DNA from: Nemertoderma westbladi
Taxonomy: Eukaryota > Xenacoelomorpha > Nemertodermatida > Nemertodermatidae
Reading direction: 5' to 3'
DNA length: 54,844 nucleotides
NCBI GenBank assembly: GCA_032718475.1
Contig: JAUCBJ010006365.1
Span: 1 to 54,844, forward strand
The translations under genes were made by a program, and so were the position numbers. Shown in pieces: positions 18,266 to 30,365 of this stretch. The notes beneath the pieces were generated by a model. The model did not search any database. It was given only the letters and a program-made list of their open reading frames with translations, and was not told where the DNA came from. Positions within the stretch are counted from its first letter, which is position 1, and each line of letters starts with the position of its first letter.

Positions 18266-18548
18266 TTTGAAAATTTTGAAACTCTGATAAAAAAAACAAC
18301 TGTGAATTATAACCATTAACCACACACCAGGGAGGAAATAAAAACGTATCTATAACCAATATATAATTAATCAGTAGATACTTCATTACTATTTGCGCAG
18401 CAAATCTAAAATCAAGTAACTATCAGGCATGCAGTACAACTCGTGTTACTCTTTCTTGAAACTTTTATACTTTTAATTATTAATTAATATTGCAACATTA
18501 TCACGATCTGACTAGTATAGTGACTATAGAACATTAAGTAAACTCATA

Positions 18549-18755
18549 TTAAAGTCTTTTCTCTTCATGTTCTCCAACATATACTATATGTTTATTACCT
18601 GAGGCCCCGTCCTCCTCTTCTGGGTGGTTGGTGGACTCATTCATCCCCTGGAGGAACATTCCCATCAGACCAGGTCGCGATTCCTCTGAGGGTGTCGCCT
18701 CATCAGTACCTGGACTGGGACTTCCATCCACGGAACCGTTTGGCTGGGGTCGAAG
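18549..18755 (-). CDS. Possible terminal exon of a host gene
   Basis: On the minus strand a strong acceptor (TTTATTTTACATTTTAG, exon from about 18755) opens a frame of about 68 codons to a stop at 18549-18551. The peptide is acidic and Pro/Ser/Glu-rich, with a hydrophobic GLMGMFLQGM core. Base composition is more GC-rich than the surroundings. No family is recognised and no upstream exon was found in the window before repeats begin. It could instead be a retrotransposon fragment. Confidence 0.35.
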   Translation of the reverse strand, partial: LRPQPNGSVDGSPSPGTDEATPSEESRPGLMGMFLQGMNESTNHPEEEDGASGNKHIVYVGEHEEKRL

Positions 18756-18814
18756 TAACTAAAATGTAAAATAAAAAAATGTATATAATTTATTATCAAA
18801 AACTTTTCTCAGGG

Positions 18815-19610
18815 AGAACACAGGGAGAACCTCGCCTCACTCCAAAGCTCCGCTTCTACCCGCGACTCTGCCCAGCTAACCTCCCTCGACCACACGACCA
18901 CAGGATGTTGGCTCGACGCTGTGCCATGCACGTCACTCGGGCTGAATTTGACTGACGTCCAGTTCAGTGTCTCGGTGGCAACCCTGGGCTGCCGCATCAC
19001 AGAACATAACAAATGCGCCAGGTGTGGTAGCCAAGTCGAGTGCGATGGCTAACACGGTCTGTCGTGCCGATGCAGCGCTGGCCAGTTGCCCAGCCAGTCA
19101 ATGATAAACGATATCGTTAAGTGGGCAATGGCCAGCTGCGGCATTCCCTCATTGCTCGAGCCCCTGGGCCTCTGTCGAGGAGACAACAAGTGAGTGGATG
19201 GGATGTCACAGGTTCCCTGGTCTCAGGGGAAGTCACTCCTCTGTGACGCCACAGTCGTAGACCCCTTGCTCCCAGCCATATCGACTCAACCCTGTCTGCT
19301 GGTGGCAGTGCTGCGAGGGAGCAGGAGACACACAAGGCCCAAAAGTACCAAGATCGTATTGACCAGGGTTATGTTTTCACACCAGTTGTGTTCGAGACTT
19401 TCGATCGTCCCGGCCTGGGTTCAGAAGCATTCCTGCTGGAAGTCGGAAGGAAGCTCCCCAATGCCACCCTGGAACCGAGCTCCCACCGATTCCTGATCCA
19501 ACGGATCCTGATCGCCATCCTCGTAGGCAACACTGCTGCAGTCCTCGGCGCAGTGAACTCAATGGTAGAGGGGTTGTTCAACATCCTGGAATCCTCGCAG
19601 CACATTACGT
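18815..19610 (+). pseudogene. Retroelement C-terminal nuclease-like domain, broken
   Basis: Read in the plus direction with at least one stop (about 19048, inside the D-G-stop-H-G-L motif) and a frameshift, the region shows a WLDAVP start, a zinc-like C-x2-CG-x-x-V cluster, an INDIVKWAM helix, LEPLGLCRGD and a PWSQGKSLLCDAT block, then GYVFTPVVFET. This order is familiar from the C-terminal part of retrotransposon-derived ORFs repeated in many invertebrate genomes. The E...PDG...W.GK.L..D.T pattern resembles a PD-(D/E)xK nuclease. It is dead here. Confidence 0.5.
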
Positions 19611-19717
19611 GAGGTGTCGGAGGAGGCTGAATTACTGAATTTGGCCTTAGTGAACCATAGAAGGAAAGATGGTCAATCAACAAATATAGCTTGTTGAAGT
19701 TGGACATTAATTTAGTA

Positions 19718-20150
19718 CTACTACTACTAAGTCGAGCGAACTCGGACAGTGGAAATGAGATCCTTCCAGGCTTCCCGATTCTCCATAGGTGTCGCAATTT
19801 CGTTTCTCCTAATTTCAGTATCCCTTTCAAGTTGATCTATATATGTTATGGCTGGTCGTCCACAACTACGCTTTCCATGAGTTGGTTGCCAGAAAAGTAG
19901 ATTTGGTATGACCTCTTCTTTACTTCGCCAGCAGTGCCCACTGAATGTTAATCTGCATTCACAGAGGGTGGTTGATACAGGTGGTATTGTACCATAAAAC
20001 TTGGCGTTTGTCATGTGTTGTCTCCAGCTGATGTTTAGGGCTGCCCTTAGTAGCCTTGTGTAGCAACCATTAATTCGTTGTTGAAGTGATTTAGTCAGTG
20101 TCCAGGTCTCACCCCCGTATAAAAATACACTTTCCACTGTGGCTCAAAAG
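19718..20150 (-). mobile_element. 5'-truncated LINE, C-terminal ORF end with (TAG)n tail
   Basis: A 136-codon frame (19727-20137) carries the post-RT LINE C-terminus: YGGETWTLT, YTRLLRAALN, GHCWRSKEE, LFWQPTHGKRSCGRP and a final REAWKDLI. On the minus strand it ends in TAGTAGTAGTA at 19718-19733, a trinucleotide 3' tail also seen in other copies in this window. The 5' part, including the RT core, is missing. Confidence 0.8.
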
Positions 20151-22555
20151 AACTTTGTCTTCTGGACTTTAATTTATATTCTAATATACATGTATAATTA
20201 ATTTAATATTCTAGAATAAAGACAAAAAAACATGCTTATTAAATCTTTTTAATATTTTTCTATATATTTTTATATTATTCTAAAAAGTAACAAATTGTGT
20301 AATGTGTATCAGATTTCTAGCGAATCTCACACTATTTGAATGTAGAACAGTTAATGAGCTGAATTACCACCGATTGGAAATTTTTGTAATACGTTGAATT
20401 TATGGAGGTATCAGCCAAGGGGTCTTATCAAGGAAGTGGTACAAAACTGTGGCACTGATGTCACAGGCAAAAATTCCCCACCTCGTGGAATGCCCCTTCG
20501 GGTATTTTCACCAGCGCCAAATTCCCCCCAGAGCATGTTCAACCCAGATTTCGAGAGTCGCGGTCCCAAACTTTAATTCAAATTGAAATGGTGGCCCAAA
20601 ACCCTAATTAATATCATGTAACCCTAACCCTAAGTTATGAGGCTCCAATCGAATAAATTTTGTGGAATATCGGACATTGATTGCCATGACTGTTCTGTAT
20701 GATAATTACAATAATAATAATTAGCTGATGTTCCTCCTCGTCTTAGTCAAGCTCATTCTGATCTCGACCAGGAGTGGTCCTGCTGTTGGTGAATCTATTT
20801 GAGTGAGGGTTTGGTTTGGTTACTGGAGGATTGTCAATGGAAATAATAGAATTGTGGTTACGTTGTATATTCGATTCAATATAACAATGCTATCTCAAGT
20901 ATGTTAAGGATAGTATAAATGCTTCACCAATAAGACCAATAAATATAATACACCGAGTGTAGGTGAAATTTGATGTAGCTAATCAATACTTAAGAATGAA
21001 TCCACACCAATGAACCGCTGGTAATATAAACAAATATTGAAAACATCTGACTTGTTGTTCACACCTCCCCACTCTTCTGTCCAAACCAATTCCGAGATCA
21101 GTAAGGTAAGGGGCCTTTCTCCCAAGAGCTCATAACCTCAACCATTTATGATTGCACATTGGGCTTTATTACTAATACACAATCGTATGCCATTTAATAT
21201 ACTATGCACTGCATAGCAAAAAGGCACATCTTTGATTCTAATCATCTGATCACACCAGAGTTCCTTCCATGCTACATTCAATGTAGCATCTGTATTCGGG
21301 ATTATTGCTCATATATTGTCATTATATATTGGTTTTATATTCGCTCACAAATATAAAGTCACATTTGTATTTTCCACCATCAAATGTGATACCCAGCAAT
21401 CTGAGTTGTACATGTACAGGCATGGTATTCGATCTAGCTGTCTGTGATTCAAGTAGACCAGAAGATGTATGATTATCAGCATTATTGGTTCCTATTTTAA
21501 CGCTCAAAGCAACCAATATCGACATACCTACATTAATATCCCCTTTACATAACGGATACTGTATCAAATATGGTTAAACAGGTGAAGTTTATGCTCATAC
21601 TGGGTGAATAATTCAAGCTCGGATAATCTTACACAGCCAATGGCATTTTTCAAAAAACGTGATTTTTCTCGCTAATCAAATATCCTCCATAATCTGACAT
21701 CTGCCAAACCCACATAACGTTACGGTATATCTGACAGTGGGCGCTGCAACCCCAAACGAATTTATCCAATAAGTTGATTAAAATATACCAGAGACACAAA
21801 CGCATCCAATTAATGGCAGCTAAGGCATAAATCATGGGCTCTTCTTCAGTGGTAAATTGATAGCTAGGCAATAGATAGATAGCGTAGGTAAATATATATG
21901 GCTACCCAATATCTTCAGGCAAAAGCCTTCAAGCATTAGCAATGCAACCATTAGTAAAGCAATGCATGCTAAACATTTTGCGCATCTCACCCCCTTCAAC
22001 TCCTGGTGTATTTGGATCCAAAAGAATGTTAATTCTGCATGTTGGGGTTGATGATGCCTCTGCCCATAGCTCAGTAGTTATGGATTCAATTGGTATCTTT
22101 CTGTAAGTAATATGTTACCTGAAATGTTTTTCGTTCCTCCATTAAGCCTTATTACAGGGTAATGTCCTATATCCAATCGTAAATAACTGAATTCTTTATC
22201 CGGACTAGATCGTAATTATTGATAAAAAAATGATTTGAACATTGATTTTCACATGCTTTCTACAATGATTAATACATTATTATTGAAGGGATGACAATCC
22301 CATCAAAAATGCAGAAAATATATATAAAGATAATATAATATAATATAAATATAATATAAAGATTATATTGTTATTATCAAATATAAATCATGCAGCTACC
22401 GTTATATCCTAAATCCACTGATCAGTTGCAGTCCTGTACGGCAGTAAGTATGTTAACATGAGTCCCATGCCACCTTAGGTCCTCCTGGTGAGGGTGCGAA
22501 TCCCTGGTCGAGGGAACGCTACATTATCATTGAATCAATGTTATATATGTTACAA
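20151..22555. other. Gene-free host DNA
   Basis: No recognisable coding region. Short frames, including those at 20394 and 21322, lack domain support. A moderately GC-rich block at 20400-20600 could be an old repeat end. Nothing else is seen. Confidence 0.5.
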
Positions 22556-22559
22556 TATA

Positions 22560-22700
22560 TCTTAATACTATACTACTACTATATGGTGCGAATGTGTAAA
22601 GTAAGGTCTATCCAGGCTTCACGCTCCTCCAATTTCGTTTCCCCATGTCTTGTATCCCTTTCTAGTTTGTTTATATATGAGGGGCGAGCCACGAAAGTAA
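22560..22700 (-). mobile_element. Short LINE 3' remnant
   Basis: The sequence matches the tail of the LINE at 19718-19900 (shared CCAGGCTTC, ATTTCGTTTC, TATCCCTTTC, TATATATG) and again begins at a CTACTACTACTA tract, the complement of the (TAG)n tail. Only the extreme 3' end is left. Confidence 0.6.
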
Positions 22701-24084
22701 GCAAGCTTAGCATACGGGTACCACTAACTCAATCGGTGTGTCTGTTATTCTGTTGTTCTGTTATGTGCCCCTTTTATTTAGACAATTTCCATATCATCAA
22801 TATATTCTTGAAATTACTAATAAAAACAGAAATACATCTAGAATTTTTTTGGATGCTCTGGAAAAGATCAAGAAAATAGTATTATTAAACATGATAAACT
22901 AGTCCTTTAAGCAGCGGTAGTGTTCTGACTGATTTAATAATTTTTTTTATTCCTCTTCCAGAACAATGAATAACAACATTTATTTATTATCTCATAACAT
23001 TTGCAGCTGACATTTAAACACTACACACAGTGAAATATTAATAAGAACCACCAGCTGAGATAGCTTGTCGCCCGGCAACCATTAAAAACATCAACAAACA
23101 TTGACCAGATACATGAGTCCAGATGCGGCAGCCAACCGCAGTACCAGTACAGATTACAGTGGTTCTGTTATGTTCAATTTTAAAAGTTAATAACTTAAAG
23201 TTAATACACATGCAGTCTGGCAAAAGTAGAGAGATTTTCCAAGTTGAATTTGCGTGTAGCCTTCGAGAAGGTAAGATAAATTCAGTTAATTAATTAATGA
23301 TTAATTACGTTATTGGAAACGGTAAAAACAGTATTTTCAACATGACTTTTATTGGAAATTAGTTATTTTATAGAATAAGATATAAATAATTATACTTAAA
23401 AATTATACAGCTGTAATCCCCATACCCCATCCTATTACAGTTTTTAATTAGTTCCAAGTGATTTGCTTTAAGAAATGTGTTTTTAAATGATCTAAACGTA
23501 ATTGGGTTATCTAAATGCCCTAGTCACTCTATACTTCCCTCATTGGCATGCTTGATATTGCCCATTAGTTGGAACCAGTCCAATCATCTCACCACTACTT
23601 GGCAATGGGAAATTACATCTATAGGACATAAGCACCATACTAATAAGCCAGCTTGCTTATTATTAATCTCGTAAAGTGATTGCCTGAGTATTTCATTCGG
23701 ATTCTTTAGAATAATTAGTTAAATAATTTATTTGAGGTCTTGACATGCTAAATTAATATTTCATTATCAATACTATCGGCATAAGGTAAGTTTTAATATT
23801 TTTTACAAAATAAAACGCCTAAAATTCAAATTTACATTTACAAATTTCCTGTTAATACCTCTGCCTTTCATTAATCCTCTGTGCGCCTTTGGGTTAGGGT
23901 GGTGCAGATTAAGAGGGGGGCTGAAGGGGGGAACTTTTCTCTCTTCTTTGATTTATTCTTATTGGTGGTTTGGTTAAATATCTTAAATACCGATTTTGCG
24001 ATAGAATTGCTCAATTTTAATCTGTATCTGATAACTGAGCCTCATGCTTCGCGAAGGCCCCACGGACGTGTCGTATACATGTTT
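22701..24084. other. Gene-free host DNA
   Basis: AT-rich sequence with only short, unsupported frames. I see no gene or clear repeat here. Confidence 0.5.
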
Positions 24085-24960
24085 AGCTTTCATTGGTTGC
24101 TAGAAAATTAGATCTGGTACTGGTATGGACAACGAATTTACTTCTACAGCAGAGCCCACTGAATAGAAGACTGAGTTGATACAGGTTGTATTATTGTACC
24201 AAATATCTCGACGATCGTGAAGCTGAAGTTTAGGGCTGCCCTTAGTAGTCTTGTAAAACAACCATGAATTCGTTGTTCAACTTCGTCAGTTAAATTGTTC
24301 GTATCACAATATAACTAACTATCCAATGAAATCAACTATTAATTCTCATATTCCATAAGCTCTTATAGGATTTGAAGAAATTTACCTATTTGGATGGAGT
24401 TGAATGCTTTATTTAAGTCAACTAATGTCAGATCTGCAAGACTGATCTTTGCTTATATTCTTCAACCAGTCTCCGTAGCGCTAGTATCTGAGTTATTGTT
24501 CAACTGTTTGGTCAAAATACATTTTGGCTCTCACATAGTAGTTTCTCTAAATGTGGTGTAATTTTATACAGAATCAATAAGTTGTATATTAATGCAGTTA
24601 CCATGATTGCTTTTTTGTATACCGAAGTTCCTTTCTTGTAGAGAGGATTTAGATGACTTTTAATCCAAATTAATGGTGACTTTTTCCCCTTTCAACATCC
24701 GGTTGCAAATAACCGATAATGGTCTGTTCAGTGCTCCTGTTCTCTATCTCCATACCTCTGCATGGATTTAATCTAATCCACTCGCTTTATGATTTGAGAT
24801 GCTTTTAAAGCTTCTCTAGTGTTAGGCAAATGTAAAGTCCCCTGTTTAAATGGGTAGCATATAGCTTCATTTCTTCGGGAACTCACTTAATTTTGTACAT
24901 GTCTATGAATGGGATGAATGGGATGAATGATGGGATGAATGACTTCCAAACTAGTATCTA
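24085..24960 (-). mobile_element. Degenerate LINE remnant, RT to C-terminus
   Basis: 24085-24300 aligns with the LINE C-terminus at 19860-20110. Further upstream on the minus strand, about 24375-24430 reads as an RT motif A-like block (VDLNKAFNSI) with stops nearby, followed by an RT N-terminal region. Many indels and stops are present; it is an old, long copy of a related family. Confidence 0.6.
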
Positions 24961-26095
24961 GTTTATCGATTGAAAAGCCTAGGACAATTGCATGTTTGCA
25001 TTTGCGGCATATAGTTTGTAACAAAACATACCCCAGTCAACTGACTGCGGTCTGCTTTTTTGCAAGAAATTTCTAAATCATAGAAACCAGTTTACATTTT
25101 TATATCACTAGCTCGAATGAATAGTATCATATAATTAACTATTTCAATTGCTTTTCAAATTGTGGGTAAGCCATTCCACGTACACTCGGGTGAGCCTTTG
25201 TGTTGCGTAGGGGTATAATTAGTGGAGACTTATGTCTAATCTTTCATAAAATTGAAGTATTGAACCACACTACTGTACAAATGTAGTCTATTAAAAGTTT
25301 AGAAATACAACATACAGCCAGACGTCGATTGTCCTCTTTTGGATGCTAGTGATTGACCAGGCCCACTATTGGTAACACTAATGAAAGATTCATCTGAACT
25401 TACATGTGGGTGATGCCCCTATTTTATGTACTTTTTCTATGCAGAGGAAACATGTTCTCCGAATATGAAACTATGATTTATTGATTATGTTGTAGGAATC
25501 AGTATGAAATTGGATTACAGCTCTCTTAGAAACTGTTTGATTTCCATTGTCTCAGTTTTAGCTTATATATTGTAACTCTTGAATGGACATCACTGCAGGA
25601 TACAGAAATAATGCGCTTTGACTTGTGTTCAGAATATCTGATTTCTTTGGACTACAAAGATTGCACTAATGTATTTTGAAAGTTAGTTAGTTATTTTAAT
25701 TCATTTGGGGTGGAAACGAGCATTACTTTGTAACGAAGGGAAGTAGCACGACAACCATAGAGTGCTGAATATTGAACTGAGAGGGGCAGTCACTGGTGGA
25801 TAGTCTATGATGTGCGAACGTGCTTTGGCGTCAGGGGCATGAATGGAATATCTGTCTGTAGTGTATCACATAAGCAGAGGCTATTTTCTCTCAGTCTTCT
25901 TGACCAGCGACCAATCTCCATCGGCAATCAGTGTGAGCTTAGTCTTGTCCTTGTGAATGTCACCCGCAATCATTAGAGTACTGTATGATCCGAGTATACC
26001 TAATGGGTGACCAGATCAGGGTTGAATGCCGTGTAAGATGGACGGACGAAGGAAGGTCGACACACACAAACAGAGAAAAAATGGATGTAAAGTCC
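24961..26095. other. Gene-free host DNA
   Basis: No ORF or repeat that I can support, apart from a short GGGATGAATG repetition at about 24908-24950. It may contain older parts of the flanking LINE remnants. Confidence 0.45.
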
Positions 26096-26099
26096 ATTT

Positions 26100-26490
26100 T
26101 GATGGAATTTAAATATCTTTGATGGACTTCAAGGTGATTTTGTGGTTTAATGACTGGTTTAATGTTTGGTGTCAGCCATATTTCACACCAGTATAATAAC
26201 ATCGATTGCAGAGCCGCTTAGGAGACTGTCTTCTTTAGTAGGAAAGGGGTTTTACAGTTTTTATCTAAGAAAGAGTATAATTTATGACAGTTACCCATAT
26301 GCATTTTGATTTCGTCTTCGATATGCTTCGCAACTGGGACAATTGGGTTGATGGATATCACTTCTCCCAGGTAAATGTATGAAGACACATGAGAAATCTC
26401 TGCCTCGCCCAACTTTATAGGACACAGGTCACTTTCTGTCATAGATGAGGTAAGAAACCAGGATTTCTTTAGGTGAAGGCTCATTTCTAT
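26100..26490 (-). mobile_element. LINE C-terminal remnant
   Basis: A minus-strand frame at 26218-26484 shows the post-RT pattern YIYLGEVIS, then an amphipathic H-IEDEI helix and FLLKKTV. It runs through a stop into LLYWCEIWL, the usual .LLYG.E.W motif of LINE C-termini. The sequence differs from the (TAG)n family, so it is another lineage. Confidence 0.55.
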
Positions 26491-26999
26491 TTATCACTGA
26501 CACTTTTTAGAATGTTTGAATAATTTTCTGGCATCGACCAGATAATCTGATACCACTGAGTTTGGATTGAGGGGTGAGTAGTACCATCCTGACAATCAAT
26601 GCACTTGGCATCATGTATGGTGGTATCTAGCTTGTAAGCCTTCATTTTGCGTTAATAACTGTCTGCTAATAATAGCTAATTTCTAATATTAAATTATATT
26701 ATATTAAAATGTCTAATAGTAAATGCTAATAATGTCTAATAATAGCTGGCTAATTAATTTAGGGCCTAAAGCCTACAGTAATGTACCACAGTACATCAGT
26801 GTATATCATTTTCTATAATTTTTATTACTGTAGTATTTTCGCAAAACCAATACATCCAAAAAAATGCTTTCTACTGTAACCTTTGAAGTCAAAGTATTTT
26901 TAAAATTTACGTGACATTTAACTTTTCTAATAGGGATATTTTTTTTTTCTATCAATAATAATTTGTGTTGACATTTAATCGTCCTTTAAGGGAGGAGGA

Positions 27000-27020
27000 G
27001 GGGGGGGGGGGGGGGGGGGG
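27000..27020. repeat. Poly-G tract
   Basis: A run of about 20 G at the end of a GGAGGAGG segment. Such tracts are prone to length error in assembly and to G-quadruplex formation. Confidence 0.9.
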
Positions 27021-27451
27021 TAGCGCATTTTCTGACCAAAAAGTCGAATTTTTGAAACATATCCTATCTGATGCACGATTTCATGCTGAATCCACATATG
27101 GAAACCGTTTTTCCATATCTTGCTTAGTTTTCGAGATAACTGGGGTAGAAGATACTGGGTCCGATATATCGCGTTATCGGTAAAGGAGATGAAGTTTGGG
27201 GTTTGCGTTCAATTTCTGCTAATTTCTATGCTCAGTGGTGCCAATTGGAAGTCTCCACGAGAAAGATCACAAAATATTTTAATTGCGAAGGTATTTTTTT
27301 ATGATTATTGGACCTACTGATCAGTTTGTAAGACAACTTCAAGTCTCCGGAATAAAGATGGGATTCAAATAAGCGACTCGGCGTTCATTGCAGGATTACA
27401 TGGAAAAGACTTATCGGTCATAATTTGATTTACGATTTGATTTAAGATAAA

Positions 27452-28942
27452 ATGGTTGTGAAGCAACATAACATGAATTTGGGTAAAATATGCCTGGCAA
27501 ATTTTGTTCAAGTTATTAAGACAACAGTTATATGTTGCTACAGTCCGACCAATGCCTCAGAGCTAGAACAAGCAGTTAAGTTTTATGAAGATCTGACTGG
27601 ACTTATAAAGGACATTCCGAAACACAATGTTAAAGTCATTGCTGGTGACCTGAATGCGCAAATTGGCCCAGAAGACATCAAGGGTTACACCTATAATGAT
27701 AGATGATAAATAACAGAAATGAGTACTTACTTTTAGACCTAATGGAAGAATGTGAATTGATACCAACAAACAACACATTCGAAAAGAGTAAGGGGAAGCT
27801 ATGGACCTTTCAATACCCTAATGAAACCAAAGCACAACTGGATTACATCCTTATAAACAAAAAGTGGAGAAACTGCATGATCAACTGCGAGGCATACAGC
27901 TCGTTCAACCTAATTGGTTCGGACCACAGAATTGTGACTGCAGAGATCAGACTCAGTTTGAGAGCCAGCAAACCCAGGACAAGCAAGCAAATCAACTATG
28001 ACTGGGAGAAACTCATAACTGACAATGCAGTAAAGGATGCTTACATAGTAGAAGTTCAAAACCTCTTAGAAGCACTTCAGTCAATGGATGAAGACCAGTC
28101 CACCGATTCAATATACCAGAATATAATAACAGCCCACAAGGAATCAGCTAAGAGGCATATCCCCCAGAAACCCAAACGAAAACAGTATGTGCCATGGCAA
28201 AACTTTGAGGTTACTTGTAAGAGAGAAGATCTTAAGATATAGCCTACAAAGTTAAAACCGAACAACCAACAACAGAAAACATTAATAAGGTTGAGAAAGC
28301 TAAGGACGATCTTAAATTGCCCTACAACATCAGCCAGGAAAAGTACATACAGGATAAAATTGAAGCAATTACAACTGCTCACATACAGCAACAATCAAGA
28401 CTTACCTGGCAAACTGTGAATGAGGTATCTGGTCGGAAAAGTTGTGCAAAGGGGCGCCTCAAAGCCGATAGTCCCGAAGAACGTGCGGGGAAGTGGAAAA
28501 ATCACTTCAGCAACTTGCTTGGGCAGCCACCAAACATTGAGGTCAGCCCTACAAGGAAAATATATGACAAGACACTACCTATAGAGATAGGGGATTTCAC
28601 ACCTGCCGAACTCCAAAGAAGCATTAAAAGCATGTCCAATAATAAAGCGAGTGGATTAGATGAAATCCCAGCAGAGGTATGGAAAACCGGAGTGCTAAAT
28701 AGACCATTATTGAATGTTTGCAACCGGATGTTAAAAGGGGAAAAGCAACCACCAATTTGGACTAAAGGTCAACTAAAGCTTCTCCTCAAGAAAGGAGACC
28801 TCGGTATACCAACAAACTATCGTGGGGTCTGTCTGCTTGTGGTAGCTGCCAAAATATACAATAAAATGATTCTATATAGGATTAGGCCTCACATAGATAA
28901 ACTACTGCGTAAGAACCAAAACGGATTTCGACCAAGTAGATC
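27452..28942 (+). mobile_element. LINE family 1: endonuclease and RT N-terminus, interrupted
   Basis: Three frames form a broken ORF. 27452-27706 holds the end of an APE-type endonuclease N-terminal part with GDLNAQIG. 27703-28242 holds its C-terminal part with LDYILIN and the SDHRIV catalytic histidine motif. 28317-28942 holds the start of the RT with KASGLDEIP, NYRGVCLL and NQNGFRP. Frameshifts lie near 27703 and 28242-28317. The coding sequence stops abruptly at 28942, where a LINE in the opposite orientation is inserted, and resumes at 30063. Confidence 0.8.
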
Positions 28943-30062
28943 ACTACTACTACTACTAGGATAGGCATGCTGCATTGCAGCTGCATTTTTAAGAATGCTG
29001 TGCCGGCTTGTCAACAAAATTGCACCACCACAACTCCCTATCACCCATGACATTTGCTAGATCATCCGCATCTTTAAGGCCAGTGTCCTTTAAGATGCGT
29101 CTCAAGAAAGTCATGGGCTGTCCACCATGCTTATTCATTCCATGAGGCTGCCAAAGTACAAGATTATGCACTGGCTGGTCCTCACGGCGAAAGCAATGTC
29201 CTGCAAAGCGGAGGAGATTTTGTTCTAGTGTCAAGCTTGGGGGAACCAATGAGACACCTCTAATGTTATATAGTGTCTGGTTGGAGATGTGTGCATTGTA
29301 CTTGACACAATGTACCCGGCGTAGCATTCTTGTGAATGTGCCATCCAGAGATTTGGTGTCCTCAGCAGTTAGAGCCCAGCATGGACTCCCGTAGAGGAGT
29401 ACTGGAACTACTGCTGCTCTAAATAATCGGACCTTAAGTTTCCGATTAATTCTAGGTGACTTCCAAATCCTTTGAAAGCCTATTCAAGGCTGCCCATGCC
29501 TTTCCCTTACGTATTCGAAGGTCCTCACCTGACTTCCGGATCCATGATCCCAGGTAACAGAAGTCGTCCACATGCTCAAGCATACCATCCTTTGAGCTTA
29601 TGCTCATCCGATCAGAGACTTGCTGAGGACTTTCAAAGTTAACTGTCAGAATTTTGGTCTTTCTGGAGTTAATAAAAAGACCAACACTAGAAGCAGCATG
29701 TTCTAATGAGCTGAGGAGCCGCTGGGCTCCCTCTAATGATTCTGAGAGTACTCCTAAGTCATCAGCAAAGTCTAGATCAGTTAGGTACTTGGCAGGATTT
29801 CCTCGACTTCTGGAGCCAGTAGGTGGAGTTATCATCACCCCATCATCATTATGATGATCTAAGGACATGCGTAGAACATAGTCAACCACAATAATGAACA
29901 AGAATGGTGCAAGTGTGTCTCCTTGGAGGACGCCCCATAACACTTCAAATGGTTCTGTGTCGCCGTCAACAGTAGACACAAATGTTGTCGAACCATCGTA
30001 TACTGATCTGATTGCTGCAATAATTTCATCAGGAATCCCATATAATGAAAGTATGCTGAACA
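28943..30062 (-). mobile_element. LINE family 2 fragment inserted in reverse
   Basis: Minus-strand frame 29452-30063 carries RT motifs: VLQGDTLAPFLF (motif B) and LDFADDLGVL (catalytic DD). 28989-29327 gives the C-terminus, with GHCFRREDQP and LWQPHG. The 3' end is a TAG trinucleotide tail (CTACTACTACTACTA at 28946-28960). The 5' end at about 30062 is truncated in the RT, as in typical incomplete target-primed insertion. Two frames separated near 29330-29450 show decay. Confidence 0.82.
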
Positions 30063-30168
30063 TACGATAGCTCAGATACTTGCACTATGGAGACTGATTG
30101 AAGGAATTAAGTCAAAGAATCTCCCCGCAGTCATGACTTTTGTGGACTTCAAGAAGGATTTTACGGAT
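30063..30168 (+). mobile_element. LINE family 1, continuation after the insertion
   Basis: Plus-strand sequence encodes ILALWRLIEGIK...VMTFVDFKK, the RT block that follows NQNGFRP in related elements, so it continues the copy broken at 28942. It stops near 30170, where a duplicated earlier segment begins. Confidence 0.65.
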
Positions 30169-30365
30169 TAGGGGATTTCACACCTGCCGAACTCCAAAGA
30201 AGCATTAAAAGCATGTCGAATAATAAAGCGAGTGGATTAGATGAAATCCCATCGGAGGTATGGAAAACAGGAGTGCTAAACAGACCATTATTGAATGTTT
30301 GCAACCGGATGTTAAAAGGGGAAAAGCCACCACCAATTTGGACTAAAGGTCAACTAAACATGTTG
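30169..30365 (+). repeat. Duplicated segment of LINE family 1 RT
   Basis: Nearly identical to about 28593-28789, with only a few substitutions (for example GCAGAGG to TCGGAGG). A local rearrangement or a second LINE fragment is likely. Confidence 0.75.

Noticed and set aside
20394-20576. 60-codon plus frame in a GC-richer patch
   Set aside because: No domain, no splice signals and no repeat partner in the window; left as unannotated.
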